Shown piece after piece: positions 9,167 through 19,545 of a DNA stretch of 64,000 nucleotides. The translations under genes and the position numbers were made by a program. Within the stretch, counting starts at the first letter, position 1; every line of letters starts with the position of its first letter. The stretch spans positions 87,093 to 151,092 of the forward strand of contig CAKUQQ010000008.1 in the NCBI GenBank assembly GCA_934675575.1. The letters are read 5' to 3'. This DNA is from an uncultured Muribaculaceae bacterium (lineage in GTDB: Bacteria; Bacteroidota; Bacteroidia; Bacteroidales; Muribaculaceae). A model generated the notes under the pieces. It had not been told where the DNA came from and did no database searches. It worked only from the letters and a program-made list of their open reading frames with translations.

Positions 9167-9766
9167 AATGGTGATTTGGCTGCGGTGCAGCAGTTCGTTG
9201 GGGTTAGTGCCAGGCTCACCTTCGGGCACATGCTTGCCATGGGCTGCATAGCGGCGCACCCAATAGTCGAGGATTTTGCCGTCGGGGCCGTGAAACGACA
9301 TGGCTATTGTGCCAAACAACGGCTTGCCGCTGGGTGTGACATAGGATTTCTGCACCAGCTCGCTGCAATAGAGCGCACTGTCAGAAGGCTCAAAATAGAA
9401 ATCGTATGGTCGGCCTACGAAACTTAATGCCTTGGCAATGGTGGCGGTGGTGTTGAAAGGCACGTTGACGCGTGCCAGTGTGGTGCATGGGTTTTGCGTG
9501 AGGAAAGTGTCGAGTGGGGTGATGCACACCTTGGGTGGTGTGGCTTCGACAACACAAGGCACTGCGCCGCCTATCAAGTGGAATATGCCAACGTGGTCAT
9601 AGCCAGTGTCGGCGCTGCTGCCGGCCTGGCTTGTGGATTGTGTTATGGCATTTGGCTTTGGTGGCAAAACAAACAGCAAATCGCCCTCTTGTGGCAGCAC
9701 CGACTGTGCGCCAAGCACTAAGGCTGCCGTGGCTGCTATTATGGCAAACAAAACTCGCATTGACAT
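9137..9766 (-). CDS. YiiX/permuted NlpC-P60-like cysteine hydrolase, exported
   Basis: A 209-residue protein with a signal peptide (MRVLFAIIAATAALVLGA) followed by a permuted papain-like fold. His58 in GYDHVGIF and Cys134 in LYCSELV occupy the places of the catalytic pair in YiiX/YebB-type hydrolases, where the order of His and Cys is reversed compared with NlpC/P60. Members of this group may cleave amide or ester bonds in cell-wall peptides or lipids; the true substrate is unknown. It is convergent with the ROK kinase and followed upstream by the rpsO terminator and a repeat fragment. The start could be Met1 or Met3. Confidence 0.8.
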   Translation of the reverse strand: MSMRVLFAIIAATAALVLGAQSVLPQEGDLLFVLPPKPNAITQSTSQAGSSADTGYDHVGIFHLIGGAVPCVVEATPPKVCITPLDTFLTQNPCTTLARVNVPFNTTATIAKALSFVGRPYDFYFEPSDSALYCSELVQKSYVTPSGKPLFGTIAMSFHGPDGKILDYWVRRYAAHGKHVPEGEPGTNPNELLHRSQITILGRMSASVK

Positions 9767-9810
9767 GAAAAATAAATGGGTTTAACCTTAAAAGTGGCTG
9801 TGTTAGTTAG

Positions 9811-9838
9811 TGTGATACGCGCGTATCTGCGGCACACC
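9811..9838. repeat. Fragment related to the intergenic repeat arm
   Basis: GATACGCGCGTATC is a perfect 14-bp palindrome followed by TGCGGCACACC. The combination (palindrome with TACGCG core, then a CTC/CTG-CGGCAC segment) matches the left arm of the repeats at 19.55, 25.3 and 25.5 kb, so this looks like a solitary end of the same family. Confidence 0.4.
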
Positions 9839-9860
9839 CTCCTTCGTTTTAAGTAACGAA

Positions 9861-9895
9861 AAGAGGCTGCGCCTATTTTTTGGACACAGCCTCTT
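9861..9895 (-). terminator. Terminator of rpsO
   Basis: An 11-bp stem (AAGAGGCTGTG against CGCAGCCTCTT, one wobble) followed in the minus direction by a T-rich TTTTCGTT. Confidence 0.8.
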
Positions 9896-9919
9896 ATCTT
9901 TTTTCGTTGTCTTGAAAAA

Positions 9920-10195
9920 TTACTTGCGGATACCAAGCTCTTTCTTGGCGATGATGGCACGGTAACGCTCAATGTCAACCTTGATTAAGTAATCGAGCAG
10001 GCGACGACGCTTACCTACAAGCATTTTAAGAGCACGTTGAGTCGTATGATCTTTTTTATTGACCTTCAAGTGTTCGGTCAAATGGGCAATACGAACCGAG
10101 AATAATGCAATCTGAGCTTCTGGAGAGCCAGTATCAGTATTGCTCTTACCGTAAGTGCCGAAGATCTCTTTCTTCTTTTCTGAATCTAAATACAT
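9920..10195 (-). CDS. rpsO: 30S ribosomal protein S15
   Basis: S15 binds the central domain of 16S rRNA and nucleates the small-subunit platform. The 91-residue product has the family signature region ([23 protein letters not shown]) and the basic C-terminal helix ([20 protein letters not shown]). Length and motif spacing are standard. It is transcribed alone from a clear promoter and closed by a hairpin terminator; typA is divergent on the other side. Confidence 0.97.
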   Translation of the reverse strand: MYLDSEKKKEIFGTYGKSNTDTGSPEAQIALFSVRIAHLTEHLKVNKKDHTTQRALKMLVGKRRRLLDYLIKVDIERYRAIIAKKELGIRK

Positions 10196-10231
10196 TCTTG
10201 TTAAAAATTATTAGTTATAAAATTCGACGTG

Positions 10232-10260
10232 CAAAGATAGACATAATTTTGTTACTGACA
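10232..10260 (-). promoter_or_regulatory. Promoter of rpsO
   Basis: Minus-strand TATCTTTG (10232-10239) with TTG 18-19 bp upstream (10258-10260); a ~30-nt leader precedes the start. Confidence 0.75.
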
Positions 10261-10330
10261 ATGCTTTTGCAGTTAGTTTTTTACAATGAGCGGTGAAGAA
10301 ATTTTTCATGTAGAAAATTTAATGTTTTTT

Positions 10331-10360
10331 TTGATATGCGGCTAACTTGGAGTAAATTTG
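10331..10360 (+). promoter_or_regulatory. Promoter of typA
   Basis: TTG at 10331-10333, 19 bp, TAAATTTG at 10353-10360, 23 bp before the ATG. Confidence 0.75.
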
Positions 10361-10383
10361 CACTCTGAAATAGGTGAAATTTT

Positions 10384-12201
10384 ATGCAGAATATTAGGAA
10401 TGTTGCCATTATTGCCCATGTTGACCATGGGAAGACAACGCTGGTTGACAAGATGCTTGCTGCAGGAAAGCTGTTCCGCGACAATCAAGTTGTGGGCACT
10501 CAAATCTTGGACAGCAACGACATCGAGAGAGAAAGAGGTATCACTATCTTGTCGAAAAACGTTTCGATTAATTACAAAGGTTACAAAATCAACATTATCG
10601 ACACTCCAGGACACTCCGACTTTGGTGGAGAAGTGGAGCGTGTGCTCAACATGGCAGACGGTTGTCTGCTGCTGGTTGACGCATTTGAGGGCCCGATGCC
10701 ACAGACGAGGTTTGTGCTGCAAAAGGCTCTTCAGATTGGTTTGAAACCAATTGTTGTTGTCAATAAGGTTGACAAGCCTAACTGCCGTCCGAGCGAGGTT
10801 CAAGAGCAAGTGTTTGAACTTATGTGCAACCTCGATGCCAACGAAGACCAGTTGGAATTCCCCACAGTGTTTGGTTCGGCAAAAGAGGGCTGGATGAGCG
10901 AGGACTACACCAAAAAGACCGATAACATCAATATTGTGCTTGATGACATCATAAAATATATACCTGCTCCACAGCAAAACGACGGCGACCCTCAAATGCT
11001 TATCACATCGCTCGACTACAGCAGCTATGTGGGTCGTATCGCAGTGGGCCGTGTGCACCGTGGTGTGTTTAAAGACGGCATGGAGATAGGTCTGTGCAAG
11101 AAAGACGGCACGGTGGAGCGTCAGCGCATCAAGGAACTGCACACCTTTGAGGGAATGCAGCAGAAACACGTGGACAGCGTGCAGTGCGGTGATATTTGCG
11201 CACTGGTGGGTCTTGTGGATTTTGAGATTGGTGACACCGTTACCATGCCCGACAATCCAGAACCGCTGCCACGCATTGCCATCGATGAGCCAACAATGTC
11301 GATGCTATTCACTATCAACGACTCACCGTTCTTTGGCCGCGATGGCAAATTTGTGACTTCGCGCCATATTTATGAGCGTTTGCAGAGAGAGTTGCAAAAG
11401 AACCTTGCACTGCGTGTTGAGAAAACCGACCGTGAAGATGCCTGGGCCGTGTATGGCCGTGGTGTGTTGCACTTGTCGGTGCTCATAGAGGAAATGCGCC
11501 GTGAGGGCTACGAGCTTCAGGTGGGTCAGCCACAGGTAATCGTCAAGACCATTGACGGTGTGAAATGCGAGCCATTTGAAACATTGACAATCAATGTGCC
11601 TGAGGAGTTCTCAAGCAAGATGATTGACCTTGTGACACGCAGAAAAGGTGAAATGACCTCAATGGAGCAGCAAAACGACCGCATCCACATGGAGTTCAAG
11701 ATACCGTCGCGAGGCATCATAGGTCTGCGCACAAACATTCTCACCGCTTCGCAGGGCGAGGCCATCATGGCACACCAGTTGCTCGACTATGAGCCATGGA
11801 AGGGCGACATAGTGCGCCGCACAAATGGTTCGATAATAGCCATGGAGAGCGGCACTGCCTATGCCTATGCAATCGACAAACTGCAAGACCGCGGCAAATT
11901 CTTCATTTTCCCACAAGAAGATGTGTATGCCGGTCAGGTGGTGGGCGAGCACACCAAGGAGAAAGACTTGGTGGTGAACGTGACAAAATCGAAGAAACTC
12001 TCGAATGTGCGTGCCGCTGGTTCTGACGAAAAGGCAAAGATTGTGCCACCGGTGGTGTTCAGCCTTGAGGAGGCTCTTGAATACATCAAGACCGACGAAT
12101 ATGTGGAAATCACACCAAACCACTTGCGTATGCGTAAGATAATCCTCGACGAGAACGAGCGTAAGCGACAGAGCAAGTCGGGTGGTGAAGACGATGCATA
12201 A
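10384..12201 (+). CDS. typA: Ribosome-associated translational GTPase TypA/BipA
   Basis: An EF-G-like GTPase that binds 70S ribosomes and supports growth under stress and ribosome assembly. The 605-residue protein shows G1 AHVDHGKTT (11-19), G2 ERGIT, G3 [16 protein letters not shown]4 NKVDKP, then the beta-barrel and the BipA-specific C-terminal domain ([22 protein letters not shown] and [21 protein letters not shown]). Length fits the family (about 600). It is monocistronic with its own promoter and terminator. Confidence 0.96.
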   Translation: MQNIRNVAIIAHVDHGKTTLVDKMLAAGKLFRDNQVVGTQILDSNDIERERGITILSKNVSINYKGYKINIIDTPGHSDFGGEVERVLNMADGCLLLVDAFEGPMPQTRFVLQKALQIGLKPIVVVNKVDKPNCRPSEVQEQVFELMCNLDANEDQLEFPTVFGSAKEGWMSEDYTKKTDNINIVLDDIIKYIPAPQQNDGDPQMLITSLDYSSYVGRIAVGRVHRGVFKDGMEIGLCKKDGTVERQRIKELHTFEGMQQKHVDSVQCGDICALVGLVDFEIGDTVTMPDNPEPLPRIAIDEPTMSMLFTINDSPFFGRDGKFVTSRHIYERLQRELQKNLALRVEKTDREDAWAVYGRGVLHLSVLIEEMRREGYELQVGQPQVIVKTIDGVKCEPFETLTINVPEEFSSKMIDLVTRRKGEMTSMEQQNDRIHMEFKIPSRGIIGLRTNILTASQGEAIMAHQLLDYEPWKGDIVRRTNGSIIAMESGTAYAYAIDKLQDRGKFFIFPQEDVYAGQVVGEHTKEKDLVVNVTKSKKLSNVRAAGSDEKAKIVPPVVFSLEEALEYIKTDEYVEITPNHLRMRKIILDENERKRQSKSGGEDDA

Positions 12202-12252
12202 CACAAGCGCGTGACCACACAACGAAACTTTGTTTCATAATTTATATTTTTG

Positions 12253-12295
12253 CAGCAGGAGAGCCCCACTATCGTGGCTTTCCTGCTGATTTTTT
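12253..12295 (+). terminator. Terminator of typA
   Basis: CAGCAGGA-AGCC pairs with GGCT-TCCTGCTG around a short loop; ATTTTTT follows. Confidence 0.85.
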
Positions 12296-12351
12296 GCTGT
12301 GTCGGCACTGCAAAATGCACAAAGCGAGCAGTTTTAATGGAAATAAATTGC

Positions 12352-12359
12352 TATATTTG
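12352..12359 (+). promoter_or_regulatory. Promoter box upstream of tamB
   Basis: TATATTTG at 12352-12359; a TTTT-rich segment ~20 bp upstream replaces the usual TTTG. Confidence 0.5.
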
Positions 12360-12396
12360 AAAAATATAATCAAGTTGTGAATTAAATCATTGGGAT

Positions 12397-15300
12397 TTGT
12401 CCGATAATAAAGGAAATATAGTGGGAAAATGGGTGCTTTGGACTCTCGGTGCACTGTTGTTTTTGGCATTGCTGTTGCCGTTAACGCTCTATGTGCCGTG
12501 GGTGCAAAACTTGGTCAAGGACGTTGCCTGCGAGTATGCTTCGCACAAAACCGGCATGCAGATAAGCGTTGACCGCATTTTGCTTAAATTCCCCATTGAC
12601 TTGAGTGTTGACGGAGTGCTTGTAATCGATGAGCATAAGGACACTATGGTCAATGCCGAGAACCTCACGGCACAACTTGCCGTGCGTCCGCTTTTTGACA
12701 AAGTGGTGAGCATGGATCACGCCTATCTCACACGCGGCTATTACCGCATGATAAGCGAGGACTCGTCAATGCTGCTCAAGGCGCATGTGAACCTGTGCAA
12801 GGTGTCGGGCATCAACGTAAATCTCAACAGAAATGAAGTGGAGGTGCTCGACGGAACACTCAGCGGCGGCAATGTGGCTCTGAGCTATCTGCCATATAAA
12901 GTGAAAGCCAAGGCCGACACCACAAAGCCGGCGCCATGGCACGTGAAGGCTGTGAGGCTTGCGCTGAGTGATGTGCGCTACACGATGGATATGCTGCCAA
13001 CGATTGACAACCTGAGTGTGTTTCTGCGCAAGGCAGAGCTTCGCGACGGCGATGTGAACATGGCGAGTCACACGGTTGACGTGGGCAGTCTTGCAGTTGA
13101 CAGCATAGATTGCACATATCTGTATCCGTCGGCAAAATTTGCCGCAAAATATAATGCCGAGCACCCATTGCCAGTTGACACCCTGCCCAAAGACACAGCC
13201 ACATGGCAAGTGAGAGGCAAAACGGTGAAATTGTCAAACTCTGCCGTGACCTATGCGCTTAAGGGGGCAAAGCCCAGAACGCGTGGCCTTGACATGGATT
13301 ACATGGCTCTAAGTGGCGTTAATTTTGAAATAGCAAACCTCTATAACCGAGGCACAATGGTGGACGTGCCGCTGGTGGCGCTTAGCGCCAAAGAGCGTTG
13401 CGGCATAGAGCTGCGGTCGGCTTCGGGTCGCTTCAGCATGAATGACGAGCAGATGAAGGCCGATAATTTTGTGATTTCGACCATGCTGAGCAAGCTGAAA
13501 GTAAATGCTCAAGCAGATAATGACTTCCTCGCCGGCAAGCCAACTGGCCGCGCACGGGTGGAAACTGACTCCAAGATTGCTTTGCAAGAGGTGCTTAAAG
13601 CGTTTCCGGAATATCGCACCATGCTCAAAATGGTGCCGATGAACTATCCTGTTGAGGTGCATGGGGCTGTGTCGGGCACCACACGGCAGCTCACTCTCAG
13701 CGGTGTGACGGCAAGCATGCGACGTTATGCCAAGGTGGCGGTGTCGGGCAAGATTGTGAACCCAATGGACACGAAACGCATGGGAGGAAACGTGGATTTT
13801 GATGCGCGTTTCGATAATATCAACTTCATAAAGCCCACTCTCATGGACAAGGCTATGTGCCGCAATGTCAACATTCCGCCCATGACGGTGAAAGGCACTG
13901 CCAAGTTTGGCGGTGACAACTATTCCGGCAACCTCGCCATGAGGCTCGCCACCGGTCAAATGGTGGGCAAGGGCAGCTTCAGCGGTCGCTCAAATGCATA
14001 CGGTGTAGATGTCACATTCAGTCATTTCCCTGTTAAGGCAATATTGCCGCTGGTTGGAATTGGCGATTTGACTGCGCATGTCAAGGCATCGGGGCGCGGG
14101 TTCGACTTCAGCAGCCCACACACCGCAGTGAGCGGCAACGTGGATTTGGCGAGTGTGCGATATGTGAACGACACATACAAAAACATCAAGGCAAACGTGA
14201 GCTTGAGCGGCGGAAACTTCAACGCGGTGTTAAGCTCTGCAAATGCCGGCTGCGACTTGGCCGTGAACTGCAAGGGCGCACTGGGCAAGGAGCACTATGC
14301 CTTCAACGCCGACGGCCAGATTAATGACCTTGATTTGCAGCGACTGAAACTCTATGACGGCGTGTGCCGTGGCCGTGTTGGTTTTGTGGCTTCGGGTGAC
14401 TTTAACCTAAAAACGCAGAAATGCGATGCGGCCGTAAACCTCACTGGGCTTAAATGGGAACTCGACAGCGACATGCTTGTGACTGACAAACTGGAAGGCA
14501 CATTTGCCTCGACCGACAGCACTGTGACGCTTGACTTCAACAATGAGCAGACGCAGCTTGCCTTCAACTCCACGTTTGGGCCAAAGAAACTGATGCAGTG
14601 CTTCAAAAACAGCACCGACATAGCCATGCTGCAATACAAGAAACGCTCGCTCAACATCGACACCCTGCAAGATGCCTTGCCGCCATTCACTCTGAAACTC
14701 AATGTGGGGCCTGATGGCTTGGTGCCACGCTATCTTGAAAAATATGACATTGATTTCAGAAGCATAAATTGCGATATACGCAACGACAGCAACATATTTA
14801 TCGACGGCAAAGTTAATGCGTTTAGCTATGGCGAAACGGCAATCGACACCATCACGCTCCATGCAAGCGAATGGAACCGCTGCTTGCGCTTTGACGCCCA
14901 CATGGGCAATCGGCCTGGCACATGGGACGAGTTTGCCAGTGTTGACGTGAAGGGTGGCGTGGTGCGCTCCACGCTCAACATGCTTGTGAGCCAGCGCAAC
15001 ATACACAACGAGACCGGCTATCGCGTGGGAGTAGATGCCACGTTAACCGATTCGGTGGTGAAGGCACGCTTTTTCCCCAAGAATCCAATAATAGGCTACC
15101 GCAAGTGGAGTGTTAACGATAGCAACTATGTGTCGCTCAACTATAAACGGCGAGAAATGCTTGCCGACCTGCAACTGCAGACCGACTCCAGCCGCGTGTC
15201 GCTTATGTCGAACTCACTTGACCACACCGGCAAGTCGGACATATTGCTGAAAATTGATAATCTGAAAATAGAAGAATGGCTCAAGTTCTTCCCATTTGCT

Positions 15301-17217
15301 CCAGAGGTGTCGGGCAGCCTTAGCGCCAATATGGGTGTGGCATACGACGGCAAGAACATCTGGGGCGACGGCACGGCCTCGCTAAAAAATTTCGTGTATG
15401 AGCGTCAGCGTGTGGGCGACATAGATTTGTCGGCAAACTTGAGTGTGGACCCGTCAACATCAAGCACCAACTTAAAGGCTGACGTTGACCTCGACGGCTC
15501 AAAGGTGGCATTTGCCTACGGCTCGCTCAACGACTCGACAAAGAAAAATCCGTTTGACGTGTCGCTAAAACTCGACCGCTTCCCACTGTCGAAGGCAACG
15601 CCGTTCATTCCCGGAAACTTAGTGTGGCTGCGAGGCTATCTTAACGGCGACTTGACAGTGACAGGCTCAATGTCGAAACCAATATACAACGGCTATGTGG
15701 TGCCAGACTCCGCAAACATTTACGTCCCCCGCTATGGCAGCCAGCTGCGCCTCACTGAGACCAAGATACCTGTGGATTCGGGTGTGGTGAAATTTAAGGA
15801 CTTTGGCATAGTGGGCATAAATAACCGCCAAGTGACGGTTAATGGTAGCGTGGACATATCAGACATGAACAACATGACGATAAAACTCGGCATGGCAGGA
15901 AGCAATGTGCAGTTTATAGGCTCTACACAAAAGCGCTATTCCGACTTGTTTGGCAAGGGTTTTGCCGATGTGAACTGCTCTATTAGCGGACGCGGCAACT
16001 TTATGTCGGTGAATGCAGACCTGGCCTTGCGTTCCGGCTCAAACTTGACTTATGTGCTGCAAGACAACATAAATGACCTGGGCACAGGAGCAGACCGCAG
16101 CATGGTGACGTTTGTAAACATGAACGACTCCACCCAGACGGTTGACTCGCTCATGACATCGGCCACTGGATATGCGATGAACATAGCCGCTAACCTCAAC
16201 ATACAGCAAGGGGCTGTTATCAACGCATTTTTGTCGGCCGACGGCAAAGACCGTGTCACAATCAACGGCAGCGGCAGGCTGCGCTACACTATGGATTTTG
16301 CAGGGAAGGACAACCTTGTGGGCAGCTACACGATAGAGTCGGGCAGTGTGCGCTACTCTCCACCCGTCATTTCGCAAAAGATTTTTGAATTTGAGAGCGG
16401 AAGCTCAGTGGTGTGGTCGGGCGACATGATGAACCCTCAACTCAACGTGTCGGCCACACAACACACCAAGACCACTGTGACCGGCAGCGACAATGGCAGC
16501 CGACTTGTGGATTTCCTCGTCACTGCCAAGCTCGGCAACTCGCTTAACAATGTGGACTTGACGTTTGACCTAAGCACAGACAATGACATAAGTGTGGAAA
16601 ATGAGTTGCAGTCAATGACGGCACAGCAACGCTCCACTGCGGCAATCAATCTGCTGCTCTATGGCACATATTCGGGCGTGACCGGTAACGGCGCTCCAGG
16701 ACTGTCGTCAACAGGTGCGCTCTACTCATTCTTGCAGTCGCAAATCAACAGTTGGGCGGCAAGCACGCTCAAAGGTGTTGACCTGACCTTTGGCATCAAT
16801 TCATATCAGGACGGCTCAAATGGCCACTCGCAAAACGAGACGAGCTATTCTTACCGCTTGTCGAAATCGCTATTCAACGACCGCTTCAAGATAGTGGTGG
16901 GCGGCGAATACAGCACAGATGCAACAAGCGAGCAAAACTTCTCAAACAACTTGGTCAACGACATATCGTTTGAATATTACCTTAACAAGAGCGGAACAAA
17001 ATATTTGCGACTTTTCCGCCATACAGGCTATGAGAGTGTGCTTGAGGGCGAGATAACAGAAATGGGCGTTGCCTATGTGCTTAAACGCAAGATTTCGGAC
17101 TTGAGGCACTTGTTCCGCTACAAATCAAAAGAACGCTTGCAGCGCGACTCGATTGCTGCCCAGGAAGAAAAGACAAGGCGCGAGAAAGAAGCGGCATTAA
17201 AGGCTGATGACAAATGA
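12397..17217 (+). CDS. tamB: Translocation and assembly module protein TamB (DUF490)
   Basis: A very large inner-membrane-anchored periplasmic protein (1606 residues) of the AsmA/TamB group, thought to form a long beta-groove that bridges the envelope and helps lipid transport or outer-membrane protein assembly. Seen: an N-terminal membrane anchor (WVLWTLGALLFLALLLPLTL), hundreds of residues of alternating beta-strand pattern, and a C-terminal DUF490 region (MRQY-like segments such as YTIESGSVRYSPPVISQKIFEFESGSSVVWSGD). The frame has no ATG near its beginning; a stop lies at 12367-12369 and TTG at 12397 is the best start. Its last 4 bp overlap the start of the tamL-like gene, a typical translationally coupled pair. 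Confidence 0.9.
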   Translation: MSDNKGNIVGKWVLWTLGALLFLALLLPLTLYVPWVQNLVKDVACEYASHKTGMQISVDRILLKFPIDLSVDGVLVIDEHKDTMVNAENLTAQLAVRPLFDKVVSMDHAYLTRGYYRMISEDSSMLLKAHVNLCKVSGINVNLNRNEVEVLDGTLSGGNVALSYLPYKVKAKADTTKPAPWHVKAVRLALSDVRYTMDMLPTIDNLSVFLRKAELRDGDVNMASHTVDVGSLAVDSIDCTYLYPSAKFAAKYNAEHPLPVDTLPKDTATWQVRGKTVKLSNSAVTYALKGAKPRTRGLDMDYMALSGVNFEIANLYNRGTMVDVPLVALSAKERCGIELRSASGRFSMNDEQMKADNFVISTMLSKLKVNAQADNDFLAGKPTGRARVETDSKIALQEVLKAFPEYRTMLKMVPMNYPVEVHGAVSGTTRQLTLSGVTASMRRYAKVAVSGKIVNPMDTKRMGGNVDFDARFDNINFIKPTLMDKAMCRNVNIPPMTVKGTAKFGGDNYSGNLAMRLATGQMVGKGSFSGRSNAYGVDVTFSHFPVKAILPLVGIGDLTAHVKASGRGFDFSSPHTAVSGNVDLASVRYVNDTYKNIKANVSLSGGNFNAVLSSANAGCDLAVNCKGALGKEHYAFNADGQINDLDLQRLKLYDGVCRGRVGFVASGDFNLKTQKCDAAVNLTGLKWELDSDMLVTDKLEGTFASTDSTVTLDFNNEQTQLAFNSTFGPKKLMQCFKNSTDIAMLQYKKRSLNIDTLQDALPPFTLKLNVGPDGLVPRYLEKYDIDFRSINCDIRNDSNIFIDGKVNAFSYGETAIDTITLHASEWNRCLRFDAHMGNRPGTWDEFASVDVKGGVVRSTLNMLVSQRNIHNETGYRVGVDATLTDSVVKARFFPKNPIIGYRKWSVNDSNYVSLNYKRREMLADLQLQTDSSRVSLMSNSLDHTGKSDILLKIDNLKIEEWLKFFPFAPEVSGSLSANMGVAYDGKNIWGDGTASLKNFVYERQRVGDIDLSANLSVDPSTSSTNLKADVDLDGSKVAFAYGSLNDSTKKNPFDVSLKLDRFPLSKATPFIPGNLVWLRGYLNGDLTVTGSMSKPIYNGYVVPDSANIYVPRYGSQLRLTETKIPVDSGVVKFKDFGIVGINNRQVTVNGSVDISDMNNMTIKLGMAGSNVQFIGSTQKRYSDLFGKGFADVNCSISGRGNFMSVNADLALRSGSNLTYVLQDNINDLGTGADRSMVTFVNMNDSTQTVDSLMTSATGYAMNIAANLNIQQGAVINAFLSADGKDRVTINGSGRLRYTMDFAGKDNLVGSYTIESGSVRYSPPVISQKIFEFESGSSVVWSGDMMNPQLNVSATQHTKTTVTGSDNGSRLVDFLVTAKLGNSLNNVDLTFDLSTDNDISVENELQSMTAQQRSTAAINLLLYGTYSGVTGNGAPGLSSTGALYSFLQSQINSWAASTLKGVDLTFGINSYQDGSNGHSQNETSYSYRLSKSLFNDRFKIVVGGEYSTDATSEQNFSNNLVNDISFEYYLNKSGTKYLRLFRHTGYESVLEGEITEMGVAYVLKRKISDLRHLFRYKSKERLQRDSIAAQEEKTRREKEAALKADDK

Positions 17218-19535
17218 GCAGACACGGAAATGGCAATAACATATTATCGGTGATTTTGACTGTGCTGCTGGGCATGGCTCTGAGCGCATGCTCCACAACC
17301 AGCAGGATAGGCGAGGGCGAGACACTCTACACCGGCGTGAAGAAACTCAACTATGTGTTTCCTGACACGGTGGAGGTGGAAGACGGCGTGAAAGACCAGA
17401 TTTTTGAAGCAATCAATGTGAAACCAAACAATCCGCTCTACTCGCCATATTACCGTACGCCGCTGCCAATAGGCTTGTGGGTGTATAATCACTGGAACGA
17501 GAAGTCAAAAGGCATAAAGGGGTGGTTCTACAAGAAACTGGTGGCCTATCCGGTGCTGATAAGCCGTGTGAGGCCTGAGACGCGTGTCGATATGATTAAG
17601 ACCCTGCTTGAGGACAACGGCTATTTCGGGTCGTCGGCAAGCTATAAGCTCAATTATAGCAGCGAGCAGAAGCGCAAGGCTTCGGTTAGCTATGAGGTGA
17701 AGGTGAAGAAGCCTTATCTCATAGACAGCGTGATTTACACAGGCATAGCCACTCCAATAGGCCGCTTTATCGACTCGGTGGCACGTGCCGATCGATACTT
17801 GAAGCCGGGCAGCCGTTATTGTCTTGACTCGCTTAACAACGTGCGCATCAACATAACCAATGCCTTGCGAAACAATGGCTACTACTTCTTTAGGCCGGAA
17901 TATATAGAGTATCTGGCCGACAGCACTGCCCACAAGGGCAGCATTGCTGTGAAGATAGTGAAGGCGTCGAATGTGCCTAACATGGCTCTGGTGAAATATA
18001 TGGTCAACAATGTGGTGGCTACTGTGAGCGGAAATCATGGCGGAGGCACGCCAGACACCCTGCAATTCCGCAACTGCACGCTTGTGAAAATGGTGCCTGT
18101 GCACATCAATGACAACACCATACCTGGCTGCATAAGGTCGCGCAAAGGGCGGCCGTTCAGAGTGGGAAACATGGATCGCACGCAGATGTATCTGTCGCAG
18201 CTTGGCATTTTCAGCAACATAAATATGCGTGTGCTGCCAGTTGATTCCACAACAGCCGATGGCAACGGGCTGGTGGATTTGCACATAGATTGCACGCTCG
18301 ACAAGCCATACGAGGTGAAATTTGAGGCGCAAGGCACGTCGAAGTCAAACAGTTTCATCGGACCGAGTTTGGGTGTGGGGCTTGAGCATAAAAATCTGTT
18401 TGGCGCAGGCGAGCAGCTCAGTGCCAAGCTCAATGCCTCATACGAGTGGCAAACTGGCAATGGCGGGCGCAAGAGCAACCGCGACATCAATTCCTATGAG
18501 TTTGGGGCAGAAGTGTCACTTGCCATACCACGGCTGCTTGCACCTAAGTTCATTGACCGCAACCGCCGTTACCGTAACTGGACGCGTTTCTCGCTTAACG
18601 GCGACATAATGAACCGTCCTGACTTTTTCAAGATGTATCAGGTGGGCACAAAATTCAGCTGGGAATGGCATGCGAGCAAGAAGTCGCTCATAGAGTACAC
18701 GCCATTTATGCTCACCTACTCAAAGCTGCTGTCAACAACCCATGCGTTTGACTCGGCAATGACGGCAAACCCGGCGATAGCGTTGAGTTTCCGTAACACA
18801 TTTATTCCCAAGATGCAGTATTCTTACACCTACGACACTCCTCTGGGCATGAAAGACAACATCACATGGACGTCGATGGTGGCTGAGGCCGGCAATATTT
18901 TTGCCGGCGTTTGGGAGCTTGCCGGAAGCAAACACACCAAGCGTCTGTTTGGCACACCGTTCTCGCAGTTTGTAAAGGCACAAACGCAAGTGGTGTGGAA
19001 TCACACGTTGACAGGTGAACACCGGATAGTGGGCAGAATGTTTGTGGGTGCGGCTCATGCCTATGGCAACTCGTCGCAGGTGCCATATAGCGAGCAATTC
19101 TACATAGGCGGAGCAAACTCAGTGAGAGCTTTCACGGTGCGAACCATAGGACCTGGCAAATATCACGCGGCGCAGCGCAATGCCAGCGCCTATTATGACC
19201 AGACTGGTACATTTAAGTTTGAAACTAACTGGGAATACCGTTTTCCGCTGCTTGGCTACTTTAAGGGAGCTTTGTTTGTTGACGCCGGAAATGTGTGGTT
19301 GCTCAAGAATGATGAGTATCGACCAGGCGGCAAGCTGAAGATGAAGAACTTCTTTGATGAGTTGGCTCTTGGCACAGGTGCCGGCATAAGGTTCGACATG
19401 GATATGCTTGTGATTAGGGCTGACCTCGGCATAGGAATACATGCTCCTTACGACACCGGCAAGCGTGGCTACTACAATTTGCCAAGGTTCAAAGACGGCC
19501 TTGCATTCCACTTGGCAATAGGTTATCCATTTTGA
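17214..19535 (+). CDS. tamL: BamA/TamA-family outer-membrane lipoprotein (TamL-like)
   Basis: A 773-residue outer-membrane protein with a lipobox (ALSACS, Cys26), POTRA-like modules (for example SVIYTGIATPIGRFID, RPFRVGNMDRTQMYLSQLGIFSNINMRVLPVD) and a C-terminal Omp85 barrel ending in FHLAIGYPF. The barrel contains GGANSVRAF near residue 637, the counterpart of the conserved VRGF/Y lid-loop motif of Omp85 proteins. A lipidated TamA homologue is the form described as TamL in Bacteroidetes. The ATGA overlap with tamB shows that both are made together, so this is the outer-membrane half of the same envelope bridge. Confidence 0.9.
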   Translation: MSRHGNGNNILSVILTVLLGMALSACSTTSRIGEGETLYTGVKKLNYVFPDTVEVEDGVKDQIFEAINVKPNNPLYSPYYRTPLPIGLWVYNHWNEKSKGIKGWFYKKLVAYPVLISRVRPETRVDMIKTLLEDNGYFGSSASYKLNYSSEQKRKASVSYEVKVKKPYLIDSVIYTGIATPIGRFIDSVARADRYLKPGSRYCLDSLNNVRINITNALRNNGYYFFRPEYIEYLADSTAHKGSIAVKIVKASNVPNMALVKYMVNNVVATVSGNHGGGTPDTLQFRNCTLVKMVPVHINDNTIPGCIRSRKGRPFRVGNMDRTQMYLSQLGIFSNINMRVLPVDSTTADGNGLVDLHIDCTLDKPYEVKFEAQGTSKSNSFIGPSLGVGLEHKNLFGAGEQLSAKLNASYEWQTGNGGRKSNRDINSYEFGAEVSLAIPRLLAPKFIDRNRRYRNWTRFSLNGDIMNRPDFFKMYQVGTKFSWEWHASKKSLIEYTPFMLTYSKLLSTTHAFDSAMTANPAIALSFRNTFIPKMQYSYTYDTPLGMKDNITWTSMVAEAGNIFAGVWELAGSKHTKRLFGTPFSQFVKAQTQVVWNHTLTGEHRIVGRMFVGAAHAYGNSSQVPYSEQFYIGGANSVRAFTVRTIGPGKYHAAQRNASAYYDQTGTFKFETNWEYRFPLLGYFKGALFVDAGNVWLLKNDEYRPGGKLKMKNFFDELALGTGAGIRFDMDMLVIRADLGIGIHAPYDTGKRGYYNLPRFKDGLAFHLAIGYPF

Positions 19536-19545
19536 TTAACAGCAT

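Noticed and set aside
9739..9978. Minus-strand frame between the hydrolase gene and rpsO
   Set aside because: It overlaps rpsO and its terminator in another frame and has no recognisable protein features.
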